DNA of 7,595 nucleotides. Origin: CAYMFD01 sp964389475 (GTDB lineage Bacteria > Bacteroidota > Bacteroidia > Chitinophagales > Saprospiraceae). Both the position numbers and the translations under genes were made by a program. Below are positions 1 through 6,370 of the stretch, in pieces (the first letter of the stretch is position 1; each line of letters starts with the position of its first letter). The notes beneath the pieces were generated by a model, which did not search any database, was not told where the DNA came from, and saw nothing but the letters and a program-made list of their open reading frames with translations. Location of the stretch: positions 1-7,595 of the forward strand of contig CAYMFD010000141.1 of assembly GCA_964389475.1 (NCBI GenBank). The letters are read 5' to 3'.

Positions 1-347
1 ATGATCCCGTGCTCTATGTCAGCAAAGGCCATGGTGCGGCCAGCCATGTCGATGTAGGGCTCCTTAAAAAATGTGCGGCGGTCCTCATACAATTCTGGTT
101 TTTCTGACAGTATGATCTGGATATAGGCATTGTAGATGTTGACCCAAAAGGCAAACTTCTTGGCGTCCGTGTCGAGTTCCGCCTGGAGCTGATCGATGCT
201 CAGATCGGATAGCTGGGCCTGTAGAGCCTTCGTGTCGGTGCCTGCTCGAGTTGCTTCTAGTAAATCAGCGGACAGTCGAACATATTCGTTAGTCTGACTG
301 TAACACAAAGAAGTACTAAGGAAAAAAAGTATGCTTATAATTCTCAT
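1..347 (-). CDS. DUF547 family exported protein, N-terminal part (runs off the window)
   Basis: This reading frame starts at the ATG complementary to 345-347 and stays open for 115 codons to the window edge, so the C-terminal part is missing. Residues 1-18 (MRIISILFFLSTSLCYSQ) look like a Sec signal peptide, with likely cleavage near CYS-Q. The cysteine at 15 follows Leu, not Gly/Ala/Ser, so a lipoprotein is unlikely. FWVNIYNA at residues 67-74 and AGRTMAFADIEHGI at 102-115 match two hallmarks of DUF547 (the FWINLYNA motif, and a conserved segment ending in IEHGILR). DUF547 proteins have no established biochemical function that I know of. The gene is divergent from the glycosyltransferase gene with only 24 bases between the start codons. 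I see no convincing -7 element for it there; any promoter would have to lie in the neighbour's 5' end. Confidence 0.85.
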   Translation of the reverse strand, partial: MRIISILFFLSTSLCYSQTNEYVRLSADLLEATRAGTDTKALQAQLSDLSIDQLQAELDTDAKKFAFWVNIYNAYIQIILSEKPELYEDRRTFFKEPYIDMAGRTMAFADIEHGI

Positions 348-371
348 CTTGGCGAGGTCTAAAGACTAATA

Positions 372-1082
372 ATGGATAGTAAGGTAGTATCAATTGTCAT
401 ACCTGTCATTAACGAAAGCGGAACATTACCAGTTTTGTTGGATCGACTTGTGCAGTCAGCGGACATTTGTGATGATAAAGTTGAAGTGATAATAGCCGTA
501 TCGGATCGGGATACGACAGATTATCAATCCTTGATGCAGCAGGATCCAGCGATTAGATGGGCATTCGATGCAGGGACTAGCAGAGCTCAGCAGATGAATA
601 GTGCAGTCGATCTATGCAGCGGTGAACTTCTATGGTTTTTACATGCTGATGTATTGCCGCACCTAGATAGTCTAGACGCTATTGTCAGGACTTACCGTGA
701 GGGGGTACGATATGGGTGGTTTTCTTATGCGTTTGATCAGCAGGATTGGAAACTAGCCGTCAATGCTTGGTTCACTCGTTTTGATGGCCGACATGCAGGC
801 GGGGGAGATCAGTGCATATGGGTCGAGCGGACTGCCTTTGATAGCGTTGGTCGATACGCCGACATACCCATCATGGAGGATTTTGACTTAGTAGAGCGAC
901 TAAGGCAGACTAGTGGTCATCCCAAGGTACTGCGGCTACCTGCACAGGTGTCGGCTCGCAAGTATAAGCACAATAATTACTGGAAGGTTAACTGGACTAA
1001 CCTAGTGGCACTCTGGCGCTGGCGACGAGGTGCTGACCTCTATCAACTTAAGTCGTGGTATCGAAACCAACTTGGTGGGTGA
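372..1082 (+). CDS. Family 2 glycosyltransferase, TIGR04283-like
   Basis: The 236-residue protein is a GT-A fold glycosyltransferase expected to move a sugar from a nucleotide donor; the acceptor is unknown. Visible landmarks are the N-terminal strand SIVIPVINE (7-15), the sequence D45-R-D-T-T-D50 where relatives usually have DGGSTD, RAQQMNSA (71-78, the family's RARQMN block), the DxD-equivalent FLHAD (89-93), GGGDQ (143-147) and the acceptor-site motif IPIMEDFDL (165-173). This order and length match the subfamily TIGR04283 (rSAM/selenodomain-associated transferase 2). There is no signal peptide or clear membrane segment, so it is probably cytoplasmic. The C-terminus is rich in Trp and Arg (WRWRR at 215-219), which could aid membrane contact. 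The start lacks a Shine-Dalgarno sequence, as expected in this phylum. The queE start lies 21 bases downstream in the same reading frame, separated by a single TGA. Confidence 0.85.
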   Translation: MDSKVVSIVIPVINESGTLPVLLDRLVQSADICDDKVEVIIAVSDRDTTDYQSLMQQDPAIRWAFDAGTSRAQQMNSAVDLCSGELLWFLHADVLPHLDSLDAIVRTYREGVRYGWFSYAFDQQDWKLAVNAWFTRFDGRHAGGGDQCIWVERTAFDSVGRYADIPIMEDFDLVERLRQTSGHPKVLRLPAQVSARKYKHNNYWKVNWTNLVALWRWRRGADLYQLKSWYRNQLGG

Positions 1083-1098
1083 TATTGCGCTACTTTTG
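1071..1098 (+). promoter_or_regulatory. Candidate Bacteroidota promoter for queE
   Basis: TACTTTTG at 1091-1098 is an exact match to the Bacteroidota -7 consensus TAnnTTTG. A partial -33 box, CTTG at 1071-1074, lies 16 bases upstream, slightly close for the usual spacing. Transcription would begin about 4-8 bases after the octamer, at or within a few bases of the GTG at 1104, which would make a leaderless or nearly leaderless mRNA. The -33 part overlaps the end of the glycosyltransferase gene. This is a consensus match only. Confidence 0.5.
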
Positions 1099-1103
1099 CA
1101 CCC

Positions 1104-1748
1104 GTGTCTGACAAAACATACAAGGTAAAAGAGATCTACTACACCCTGCAGGGAGAAGGTGCTCATGCCGGGCGGCCTGCTATATTCTTGCGTTTTGCGG
1201 GATGTAATCTATGGTCAGGGAGAGAAGAGGACCGGCATAAGGCAGTATGTCAGTTTTGTGATACGGATTTTGTGGGCACAGATGGGGATAATGGAGGTAA
1301 GTATACAGCGCAGGAGCTGGTAGCTGTCCTATGGGATCAGTGGCCAGATACTGTCCTTGACGTAGCTCCGTACGTAGTGTGCACCGGTGGTGAGCCAGCA
1401 CTCCAGATAGACACTGAGCTGATAGACGCCATGCATGAAGCCAATATTACGATTGCAATCGAAACCAATGGTACTATTGTGCTGCCACAGGGCATCGACT
1501 GGGTATGTATGAGCCCTAAAGAAGGCAGTGATATAGTAGTCACCGCAGGAGATGAGCTCAAATTAGTCTATCCTCAGTCTGGCTTAGATCCATTCTTATT
1601 TGTTGGTATGGACTTCGATCATTTCTACCTACAGCCTATGGATAGCGAGGCACAAGATGACAATACGCTGAAGGCTATCAATTATTGCAAGGCACACCCG
1701 CAATGGAGGCTGAGTATACAGACGCATAAGGTACTAGGCATCGACTAG
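1104..1748 (+). CDS. queE: 7-carboxy-7-deazaguanine synthase QueE (radical SAM)
   Basis: QueE converts 6-carboxy-5,6,7,8-tetrahydropterin to 7-carboxy-7-deazaguanine in the pathway to preQ0 and queuosine, using a [4Fe-4S] cluster, S-adenosylmethionine and Mg2+. The 214-residue protein shows YTLQGEGAHAGRPAIFLRFAGCNLW (13-37), the cluster cysteines C34, C49 and C52 spaced CX14CX2C, CTGGEPALQ (93-101) for SAM binding, ETNGT (120-124), SPKEG (137-141) and the C-terminal QTHKVLGID (206-214). The long first cysteine spacing, not the classic CX3CX2C, is known from a QueE clade that includes the Burkholderia multivorans enzyme. The start is a GTG: it is the only usable start in frame between the upstream TGA (1080-1082) and the conserved LQGEG motif. 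No queC, queD or queF is beside it. The next gene begins 3 bases after its stop. Confidence 0.95.
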   Translation: MSDKTYKVKEIYYTLQGEGAHAGRPAIFLRFAGCNLWSGREEDRHKAVCQFCDTDFVGTDGDNGGKYTAQELVAVLWDQWPDTVLDVAPYVVCTGGEPALQIDTELIDAMHEANITIAIETNGTIVLPQGIDWVCMSPKEGSDIVVTAGDELKLVYPQSGLDPFLFVGMDFDHFYLQPMDSEAQDDNTLKAINYCKAHPQWRLSIQTHKVLGID

Positions 1749-1751
1749 AGT

Positions 1752-2108
1752 ATGGAGGATCGCAGTGTAGAGGCGTTCTTTGATCGTCTAGACGAGGAGC
1801 GGCGCATCATCGCCTTGGTCCTACATGAGCTCATTATGGGAGCTGAGCCTAGTATCACCACCAAGATGCGCTACCGCATACCTTTTTACGACCATGATAC
1901 TTGGTTTTGCTATATCAATCCTCTTAAGCGTGGTGGTGTTGAGTTATGCTTTTTATATGCTGATCGTCTAGATGACCCGAGTGGTTTGCTTGACTTTAAA
2001 GGTCGCAAGATGGTCGGTGGTATTACGTGCGATGATGTCGATAGGATACCTTTCGAGGCCGTAGATCTGCTGCTCCGGCAGGCAATAACCATGGCGCAGA
2101 AGCAATAG
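1752..2108 (+). CDS. DUF1801 domain protein
   Basis: This 118-residue soluble protein has no signal peptide or membrane segment and fits the DUF1801 (YdhG-like) family. Supporting blocks are a helical N-terminus with LVLHELIMGAEPSITTKMRYRIPFY (22-46, the family's I..KI.W.IPFY pattern), WFCYINPLKRGGVELCF (51-67), then GLLDFKGRKMVGG (78-90) and a C-terminal helix with LLLRQAI (106-112). DUF1801 has a fold related to frataxin and SRPBCC-type small domains by some accounts, but I know of no confirmed reaction. The ATG lies 3 bases after the queE stop, so the two are almost certainly co-transcribed. That closeness gives no proof of a role in deazaguanine synthesis. The stop is TAG, and no strong terminator follows; GGGTTTTTGCCC just downstream would make only a 3-bp stem. 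Confidence 0.8.
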   Translation: MEDRSVEAFFDRLDEERRIIALVLHELIMGAEPSITTKMRYRIPFYDHDTWFCYINPLKRGGVELCFLYADRLDDPSGLLDFKGRKMVGGITCDDVDRIPFEAVDLLLRQAITMAQKQ

Positions 2109-2133
2109 CGACTCAGGGTTTTTGCCCATATTT

Positions 2134-2187
2134 TACTTTTGTTGGCCATTCTTTGTCGTGCTGCCACAATGTTTTGCTATATCTTTA
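2134..2187 (+). promoter_or_regulatory. Candidate promoter region for the discoidin/DUF1800/DUF1501 unit
   Basis: The 131-base gap 2109-2239 carries two -7-like octamers. TACTTTTG at 2134-2141 is an exact TAnnTTTG match and identical to the octamer before queE, but has no good -33 box. TATCTTTA at 2180-2187 matches seven of the eight consensus positions, counting the two free ones. A TTTG at 2152-2155 sits 24 bases before it, just outside the usual spacing range. The first would give a leader of about 90 bases; the second would place the mRNA 5' end at the base of the 2191-2220 hairpin. Which one works, if either, cannot be told from sequence. Confidence 0.35.
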
Positions 2188-2190
2188 AGC

Positions 2191-2220
2191 GGCGGAAGAT
2201 CAGGTGGTGACCTGCCGTCC
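2191..2220 (+). other. Leader hairpin upstream of the discoidin-like gene
   Basis: CAGGT (2201-2205) pairs with ACCTG (2210-2214) around a GGTG loop. Below a five-base bulge (AAGAT, 2196-2200), GGCGG (2191-2195) pairs with CCG-CC (2215-2220), with T2218 bulged out. That gives ten pairs, eight of them G-C, in a leader otherwise rich in T. A run of seven T lies at 2233-2239, directly before the ATG at 2240, but 12 bases separate it from the stem. It therefore does not look like a standard intrinsic terminator. It could stabilise the 5' end or act in regulation. Confidence 0.4.
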
Positions 2221-2239
2221 ACGTCAAAACCCTTTTTTT

Positions 2240-2986
2240 ATGAAACAAATACTTCTACTACTGGCAAGCCTTATGGTGATGGGTATTTCTCAGACCTATG
2301 GGCAGTGCTATCCAGATAGACATAACTTGTCCCTTGCCAATGCGTGGCTGAGTTGCGAGACCAGCATGTCACCTAACCTCGCTCGGGGTGAGGGCCACTG
2401 GATCATGTATGATCTGGGTACAGCGTACGAGTTGGGCAACACCACTTTTTGGAATATCAATAACTACCTGCGTCAAGACGATGGTATGCAAGATGTAGGT
2501 ATAGATGTCTCGATGAATGGGACAACCTGGACAGAGGCCGCTAGATTTACGCTGGCACAAGGTCCTGTAAGTGGTATATATGAGGGGGTTAGTGGTCCAG
2601 ATCTGACGGGTGAGACCGCAAGATTTATATTACTCACAGGTCTCAGCAACTACGGAGGTACCTGCATGGGCCTCAGCGAATTTAAAGTAGAGGCTACACC
2701 AGCGACGACCACAAGTGTCTCACGCCTAGAGCTGGGTGCTAGCATAGCCGCCAGTCCCAATCCTTTTCAAGATAGAACGACCATTGACATCGAGCTCAGT
2801 ACAGACGGACAGTACCGGTACAGTCTAGTAGGCGTAGATGGTCGGCTTGCAGCCGATGGTCAGGTAGCGATATCTGGCGGTCTAGGACAGGTAGACCTCG
2901 ATGCTAGTACGCTAGAGGCAGGTGTCTACATATTCTCTGTGGCTAGCGATCAGGCACAGTCATCTATTACCATCATCAAGCAATAA
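2240..2986 (+). CDS. Secreted discoidin-like (F5/8 type C) protein with T9SS type A sorting domain
   Basis: The chosen ATG at 2240 gives 248 residues starting with a textbook Sec signal peptide (MKQILLLLASLMVMGISQTYGQ, 1-22); an in-frame start 12 codons earlier would bury it. Residues 27-152 resemble a discoidin/galactose-binding beta-sandwich: GEGHWIMYDLG (50-60), TTFWNINN (68-75), IDVSMNGTTWTEAARF (88-103), TARFILLTGLSNYGGTCMGLSEFKVE (126-151). Cysteines at 23, 39 and 142 could allow a disulfide. After a Thr/Ser linker, residues 166-248 form a T9SS C-terminal domain with ASPNPFQDRTTIDIEL (171-186), GRLAADG (201-207), LEAGVYIFSV (225-234) and a basic end, ITIIKQ. It should cross the inner membrane by Sec and the outer membrane by the type IX system, then be released or anchored at the surface. 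Such domains often bind glycans; the ligand here is unknown. DUF1800 follows after 7 bases. Confidence 0.88.
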   Translation: MKQILLLLASLMVMGISQTYGQCYPDRHNLSLANAWLSCETSMSPNLARGEGHWIMYDLGTAYELGNTTFWNINNYLRQDDGMQDVGIDVSMNGTTWTEAARFTLAQGPVSGIYEGVSGPDLTGETARFILLTGLSNYGGTCMGLSEFKVEATPATTTSVSRLELGASIAASPNPFQDRTTIDIELSTDGQYRYSLVGVDGRLAADGQVAISGGLGQVDLDASTLEAGVYIFSVASDQAQSSITIIKQ

Positions 2987-2993
2987 CCCCGTT

Positions 2994-4820
2994 ATGAGAA
3001 CTATAAAAATCATCGCGGTATTAATGATATCGCTCAGTGCATCATTGCAAGCACAACTATATAATGACTACATAGGTGCTGGCCATAGTGAGGGCATTAC
3101 GGTAAGCACCAGTAGCAACTCAGAGGGCACCGATCCTATGTCAACGATCAATGCTGCAGGCATGGACGTAGAGCGGATGGCTGCTAGTCGGTTTTTGCGC
3201 CAGGCGACCGTAGCATACGATAGTGCTATGATTGAGGAGGTGGCCGCTATTGGCTTTGATGTATGGATCGACGATCAGATGACCAAGACGCCTACCGACT
3301 ACGAGACTATGGTCAATGATATATGGTACAACGATTTGCAGTTGCTTACTCATCAGGCAGGTCGCGATACTACGGAGACTTTCGGCCCATACTCCCTACA
3401 CTTTAACTATGCCTACTGGCAGAATATGTATGGTACTAGGGCTAATGATGATTACCTGCGTCAGCGTATAGCCTATGCTTACAGTCAGATTTTTGTCGTG
3501 TCCGAAAATACCGAGCTAGGTGGTTATGGAGAGTATATGGCCAACTGGTATGACATGCTAGCAGAAAATGCCTTTGGTAATTACAGAGACATTATCGAAG
3601 ACGTCACCCTACATATCAATATGGGCTACTACCTCAGTCATCTCAACAATCCTAAGGCTGATCCAGTAAATAACATTAACCCGGACGAGAATTTTGCTAG
3701 GGAGATCATGCAGCTGTTTACAATCGGGTTGTACCTGCTTAATGACGATGGCACGCAAGTCTTCGACGGTGCGGGCGACCCCATACCTACCTATGATAAT
3801 ACTGATGTCAAGGAGGCGGCCAAGGTCTTTACGGGCCTCATGCCAGGAGGTGTCAATCAATATGTAACTTGGACTACTAACCCCTACTTTGGTTTGGGTA
3901 TCTGGGGAGCTGACCATACGGTACCGATGCAGATCGATCAGATGTACCATGAGACGTCTGAAAAGACCATACTCAAAGGTCTAACCATACCAGCTAATCA
4001 ACCAGGTATGCAAGATGTCATGATGCTGCTCGATACGCTGTACAATCACCCAAATGTAGGACCATTTATGAGTAGAAGACTCATACAGCATATGGTCAAG
4101 AGCAATCCCACGCCATCATATATACAGCGTATGACAGCTGTATTTAATGACAATGGTAGTGGCGTGAGAGGGGATATGGGAGCCCTCATCAAGGCGATAC
4201 TTCTTGATCCTGAGGCAAGAGACTGTGCTGCTATGCAAGACTTTGCCCACGGTAAGTTACAAGAACCTTGGTTACGTAATAATCAGGCGCAAAAGCTGAT
4301 GGGAGTCTACCAAGACCAGGATCGTTATTACAATAATGGTTTCACCTTGTCTAATGATCTAGGCCAAAGCATACTGCAGTCGCCTACAGTATTTAATTTC
4401 TTTAGGCCAGACTATCAGCCCAGCGGTGATATAGGTAATAATGATCTATATGCGCCAGAGTTACAGATCCATAATACCACATCGGCTATCTCCGTGATCA
4501 ATCAAGTCAATAGACAGATCAGGTCATGGATTGAGATATCAAATGGCTACGGTACCCCATGGTGGGACTGGGAATTGGAAGATATGGGAATAAGCAATCC
4601 CGAGGCTCTATCATATAAGTATAGACCGTTTACTGAGGATCCTGATGACTTCCTCGATAGGGTAGACCTAGAGTATATGAGTGGCCAGATGACTGACGTC
4701 GTTCGTAATGATATACGAGACGCCATGCTGGGCCAGACGTGGGGTGACTATCAGAGAGAGCGAGTCAATCTTGGTCTCTACCTTACCCTTATTTCGCCAG
4801 ACTTCGTCATCCTTAAATAA
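2994..4820 (+). CDS. DUF1800 family exported protein
   Basis: Starting at the ATG at 2994 gives 608 residues with an N-terminal Sec signal peptide (MRTIKIIAVLMISLSASLQAQ); the longer open frame from 2922 overlaps the upstream gene and hides the signal. DUF1800 blocks are clear and in order: AASRFLRQAT..GFDVWIDDQM (63-96), LRQRIAYAYSQIFVVS (155-170), NYRDIIEDVTLHINMGYYLSHLNN (196-219), DENFAREIMQLFTIGLYLLNDDG (231-253), DVKEAAKVFTGL (271-282), HPNVGPFMSRRLIQHMVKSNPTPSYI (352-377), GDMGALIKAILLDPEARD (393-410), GKLQEPWLR (420-428) and SPTVFNFFRPDYQP (463-476), ending in LTLISPDFVILK. The family has no proven activity that I know of, but its genes very often sit beside DUF1501 genes, as here. 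There is no T9SS sorting domain after the family core, so the protein is probably periplasmic or envelope-associated. There is no Shine-Dalgarno sequence. Confidence 0.9.
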   Translation: MRTIKIIAVLMISLSASLQAQLYNDYIGAGHSEGITVSTSSNSEGTDPMSTINAAGMDVERMAASRFLRQATVAYDSAMIEEVAAIGFDVWIDDQMTKTPTDYETMVNDIWYNDLQLLTHQAGRDTTETFGPYSLHFNYAYWQNMYGTRANDDYLRQRIAYAYSQIFVVSENTELGGYGEYMANWYDMLAENAFGNYRDIIEDVTLHINMGYYLSHLNNPKADPVNNINPDENFAREIMQLFTIGLYLLNDDGTQVFDGAGDPIPTYDNTDVKEAAKVFTGLMPGGVNQYVTWTTNPYFGLGIWGADHTVPMQIDQMYHETSEKTILKGLTIPANQPGMQDVMMLLDTLYNHPNVGPFMSRRLIQHMVKSNPTPSYIQRMTAVFNDNGSGVRGDMGALIKAILLDPEARDCAAMQDFAHGKLQEPWLRNNQAQKLMGVYQDQDRYYNNGFTLSNDLGQSILQSPTVFNFFRPDYQPSGDIGNNDLYAPELQIHNTTSAISVINQVNRQIRSWIEISNGYGTPWWDWELEDMGISNPEALSYKYRPFTEDPDDFLDRVDLEYMSGQMTDVVRNDIRDAMLGQTWGDYQRERVNLGLYLTLISPDFVILK

Positions 4821-4840
4821 CCTCCCTCAAGCACTACACT

Positions 4841-6349
4841 ATGTCACATAAGCACGATCACCACCACATATCTAGACGTAAATTCTTGGGACAGGCTAGC
4901 TGCGCTGCCGTAGGAGCGACGACACTCTTGTCTACATTGACTAACCTGAGCTCTATTAATGCGGCTACAGCCATGAATAATACCCTCAACATAGGAGGGG
5001 CCAATGGTGACTACAAGGCTATAGTATGCATCCTGATGGCAGGAGGTAATGACAGCTATAACATGCTCGTGCCGAGGGGCCCGGAGTATGCAGAGTATAG
5101 AACGACTAGGTCTAATGTCGCCTTGCCCGAAAATCAACTGATAGCGCTTAATAAGCAGGCGGATAGTCAGCCAGGTCGAGAGTTTGGCTTACACCCATCG
5201 ATGCCTAATCTAGCCAACCTTTTTAACAACAGTACAACCTCTGCGAGGCCAGGTGAAGAGGATGCCAATGTCGCCTTTATTGCCAATATAGGGTCGATGG
5301 TAGAGGGTATGACCAAGCAGGAGTACTACGATGGTACCAAGACCGAGCCGTTAGGCTTATTTAGTCATGCCGATATGGTGATGCACTGGCAGACGGGCTT
5401 TCCGCATCAGCGAGTAGCCAAGGGGTGGGCAGGTAAGATGCAAGACCTTCTTTATCCTAATGATGCTCGTTATGAGAAGGTGGGTATGAATATCACAGCC
5501 GCTGGTGGTAATGTCTGGCAGAGTGGTGATACGTCGATTCCCTATGCATTAAGGACATGGGACCCTGATACACCACTCGCTAGGATCGATGGTTATGGCG
5601 ACCAATGGGATTATAATATGTGGCGGACACAGATCATAGATAATATGGTGGACCGTACCTATGCCGACATATATAAGAATGCTTATTCAAGTACGATTAA
5701 GACCAGTCTAGAGGGTTATCAAGAGATAAATGCTGCCCTGTCCAACACGCCGCTGCTACAGACGAACTTTACTAAATGGGGCGATGTCCCCCGTACTGTG
5801 TTTAGTAACCAGTTAGAGTCTGTGGCAAGAATTATATCGGCTAATGAGGAGATGAATGTCCCTCGACAAGTCTTTTTTGTGGAGTATGGTGGATTTGACC
5901 TCCATGGTTCAGATGCACAGGGTATTAACGGATCGCTAGCAGATCATGCCAGTCATCTCAGAGGTATCGACCAAGCATTAGGTGACTTTAACGCTGCTAT
6001 GAAAGAGCTAGGCCTCAGCGACTGCGTAACGACCATGTGTATGTCTGAGTTTAGCAGGACTCTGACCAGCAATGGCAACGGTACAGACCATGCCTGGGGT
6101 GCCAATATTTTTACCATGGGCGGAGCCGTCAGAGGTAATCGCATCTACGGTACCTATCCATCACTAGCACTCAACAACGATCTAGAGATCGGGGGTGGGG
6201 TATTGTTGCCGACCACTAGTGTCGATGAATACTTCGCTGAGATAGCCTTGTGGTTTGGTGTGCCGAGTACTGACCTGACCTTGTTGTTTCCAAATATTGG
6301 TAATTTCTATAGCCCAGGACCTACAGCCCCGATCGGCTTCTTAGTCTAG
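4841..6349 (+). CDS. DUF1501 family protein with Tat signal
   Basis: This 502-residue protein begins with a His-rich stretch (HKHDHHH, 3-9), then the twin-arginine motif SRRKFLG (11-17) and a hydrophobic segment to about 35, so it should be exported folded through Tat. DUF1501 is distantly related to the alkaline phosphatase/sulfatase superfamily. Candidate metal-site motifs visible here are LMAGGNDSYNMLVP (65-78), GLFSHAD (172-178), VEYGGFDLHG (347-356), MSEFSRTLTSNGNGTDHAWG (401-420) and the following GGAVRGNRIYGTYP (427-440). Retention of GGND, FDLHG and TDHAWG argues for an intact metal-binding core, although no reaction is established. The gene starts 20 bases after the DUF1800 stop without a Shine-Dalgarno sequence and completes a likely three-gene transcript. 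Its TAG stop lies inside the convergent pcm gene; the two overlap by 9 bases, within a hairpin. Confidence 0.92.
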   Translation: MSHKHDHHHISRRKFLGQASCAAVGATTLLSTLTNLSSINAATAMNNTLNIGGANGDYKAIVCILMAGGNDSYNMLVPRGPEYAEYRTTRSNVALPENQLIALNKQADSQPGREFGLHPSMPNLANLFNNSTTSARPGEEDANVAFIANIGSMVEGMTKQEYYDGTKTEPLGLFSHADMVMHWQTGFPHQRVAKGWAGKMQDLLYPNDARYEKVGMNITAAGGNVWQSGDTSIPYALRTWDPDTPLARIDGYGDQWDYNMWRTQIIDNMVDRTYADIYKNAYSSTIKTSLEGYQEINAALSNTPLLQTNFTKWGDVPRTVFSNQLESVARIISANEEMNVPRQVFFVEYGGFDLHGSDAQGINGSLADHASHLRGIDQALGDFNAAMKELGLSDCVTTMCMSEFSRTLTSNGNGTDHAWGANIFTMGGAVRGNRIYGTYPSLALNNDLEIGGGVLLPTTSVDEYFAEIALWFGVPSTDLTLLFPNIGNFYSPGPTAPIGFLV

Positions 6350-6370
6350 CGTCACTCGCTTGAGACTAGG
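6340..6370. terminator. Hairpin spanning the convergent DUF1501 and pcm stop codons
   Basis: The left arm 6340-6351 pairs with 6357-6360 plus 6363-6370. AGCG (6348-6351) pairs with CGCT (6357-6360) around the loop TCACT, then CTTAGTCT (6340-6347) pairs with AGACTAGG (6363-6370), with TG (6361-6362) bulged and one G-U pair in the plus-strand RNA. The total is 12 pairs. Both stop codons lie in the left arm (6347-6349 plus, 6341-6343 minus). There is only a weak T-rich stretch downstream on the plus strand and none on the minus strand. It is therefore a candidate bidirectional terminator or 3'-end stabiliser, not a classical intrinsic terminator. Confidence 0.45.

Noticed and set aside
1180..1561. 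Two minus-strand open frames inside queE
   Set aside because: They are shadows of a clearly conserved QueE reading frame and show no recognisable motif.
2115..2135. Terminator after the DUF1801 gene
   Set aside because: GGGTTTTTGCCC gives only a three-pair stem and the following bases are mixed A/T, so an intrinsic terminator is not supported.
2204..2239. Earlier in-frame start for the discoidin-like protein
   Set aside because: It would add 12 polar or basic residues in front of a complete signal peptide; the ATG at 2240 is the sensible start.
2122..2319. Plus-strand open frame (TTG start, 65 codons) overlapping the leader and 5' end of the discoidin-like gene
   Set aside because: It is out of frame with the signal-peptide gene, needs a TTG start and has no family resemblance; the T-rich leader explains its hydrophobic start.
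1910..2560. Minus-strand open frames across DUF1801 and the discoidin-like gene
   Set aside because: They lie opposite real genes, have Ser/Arg-rich compositions typical of antisense translation, and lack motifs.
2922..2993. Earlier in-frame start for DUF1800
   Set aside because: It would overlap the upstream sorting-domain coding sequence by 65 bases and place 24 residues ahead of the signal peptide at 2994.
3141..3950. Minus-strand open frames of 70 and 113 codons inside DUF1800
   Set aside because: The plus-strand frame carries all the DUF1800 family blocks; the antisense frames carry none.
4844..6144. Minus-strand open frames of 97 and 63 codons inside DUF1501
   Set aside because: They are antisense to conserved motifs and have no family resemblance.
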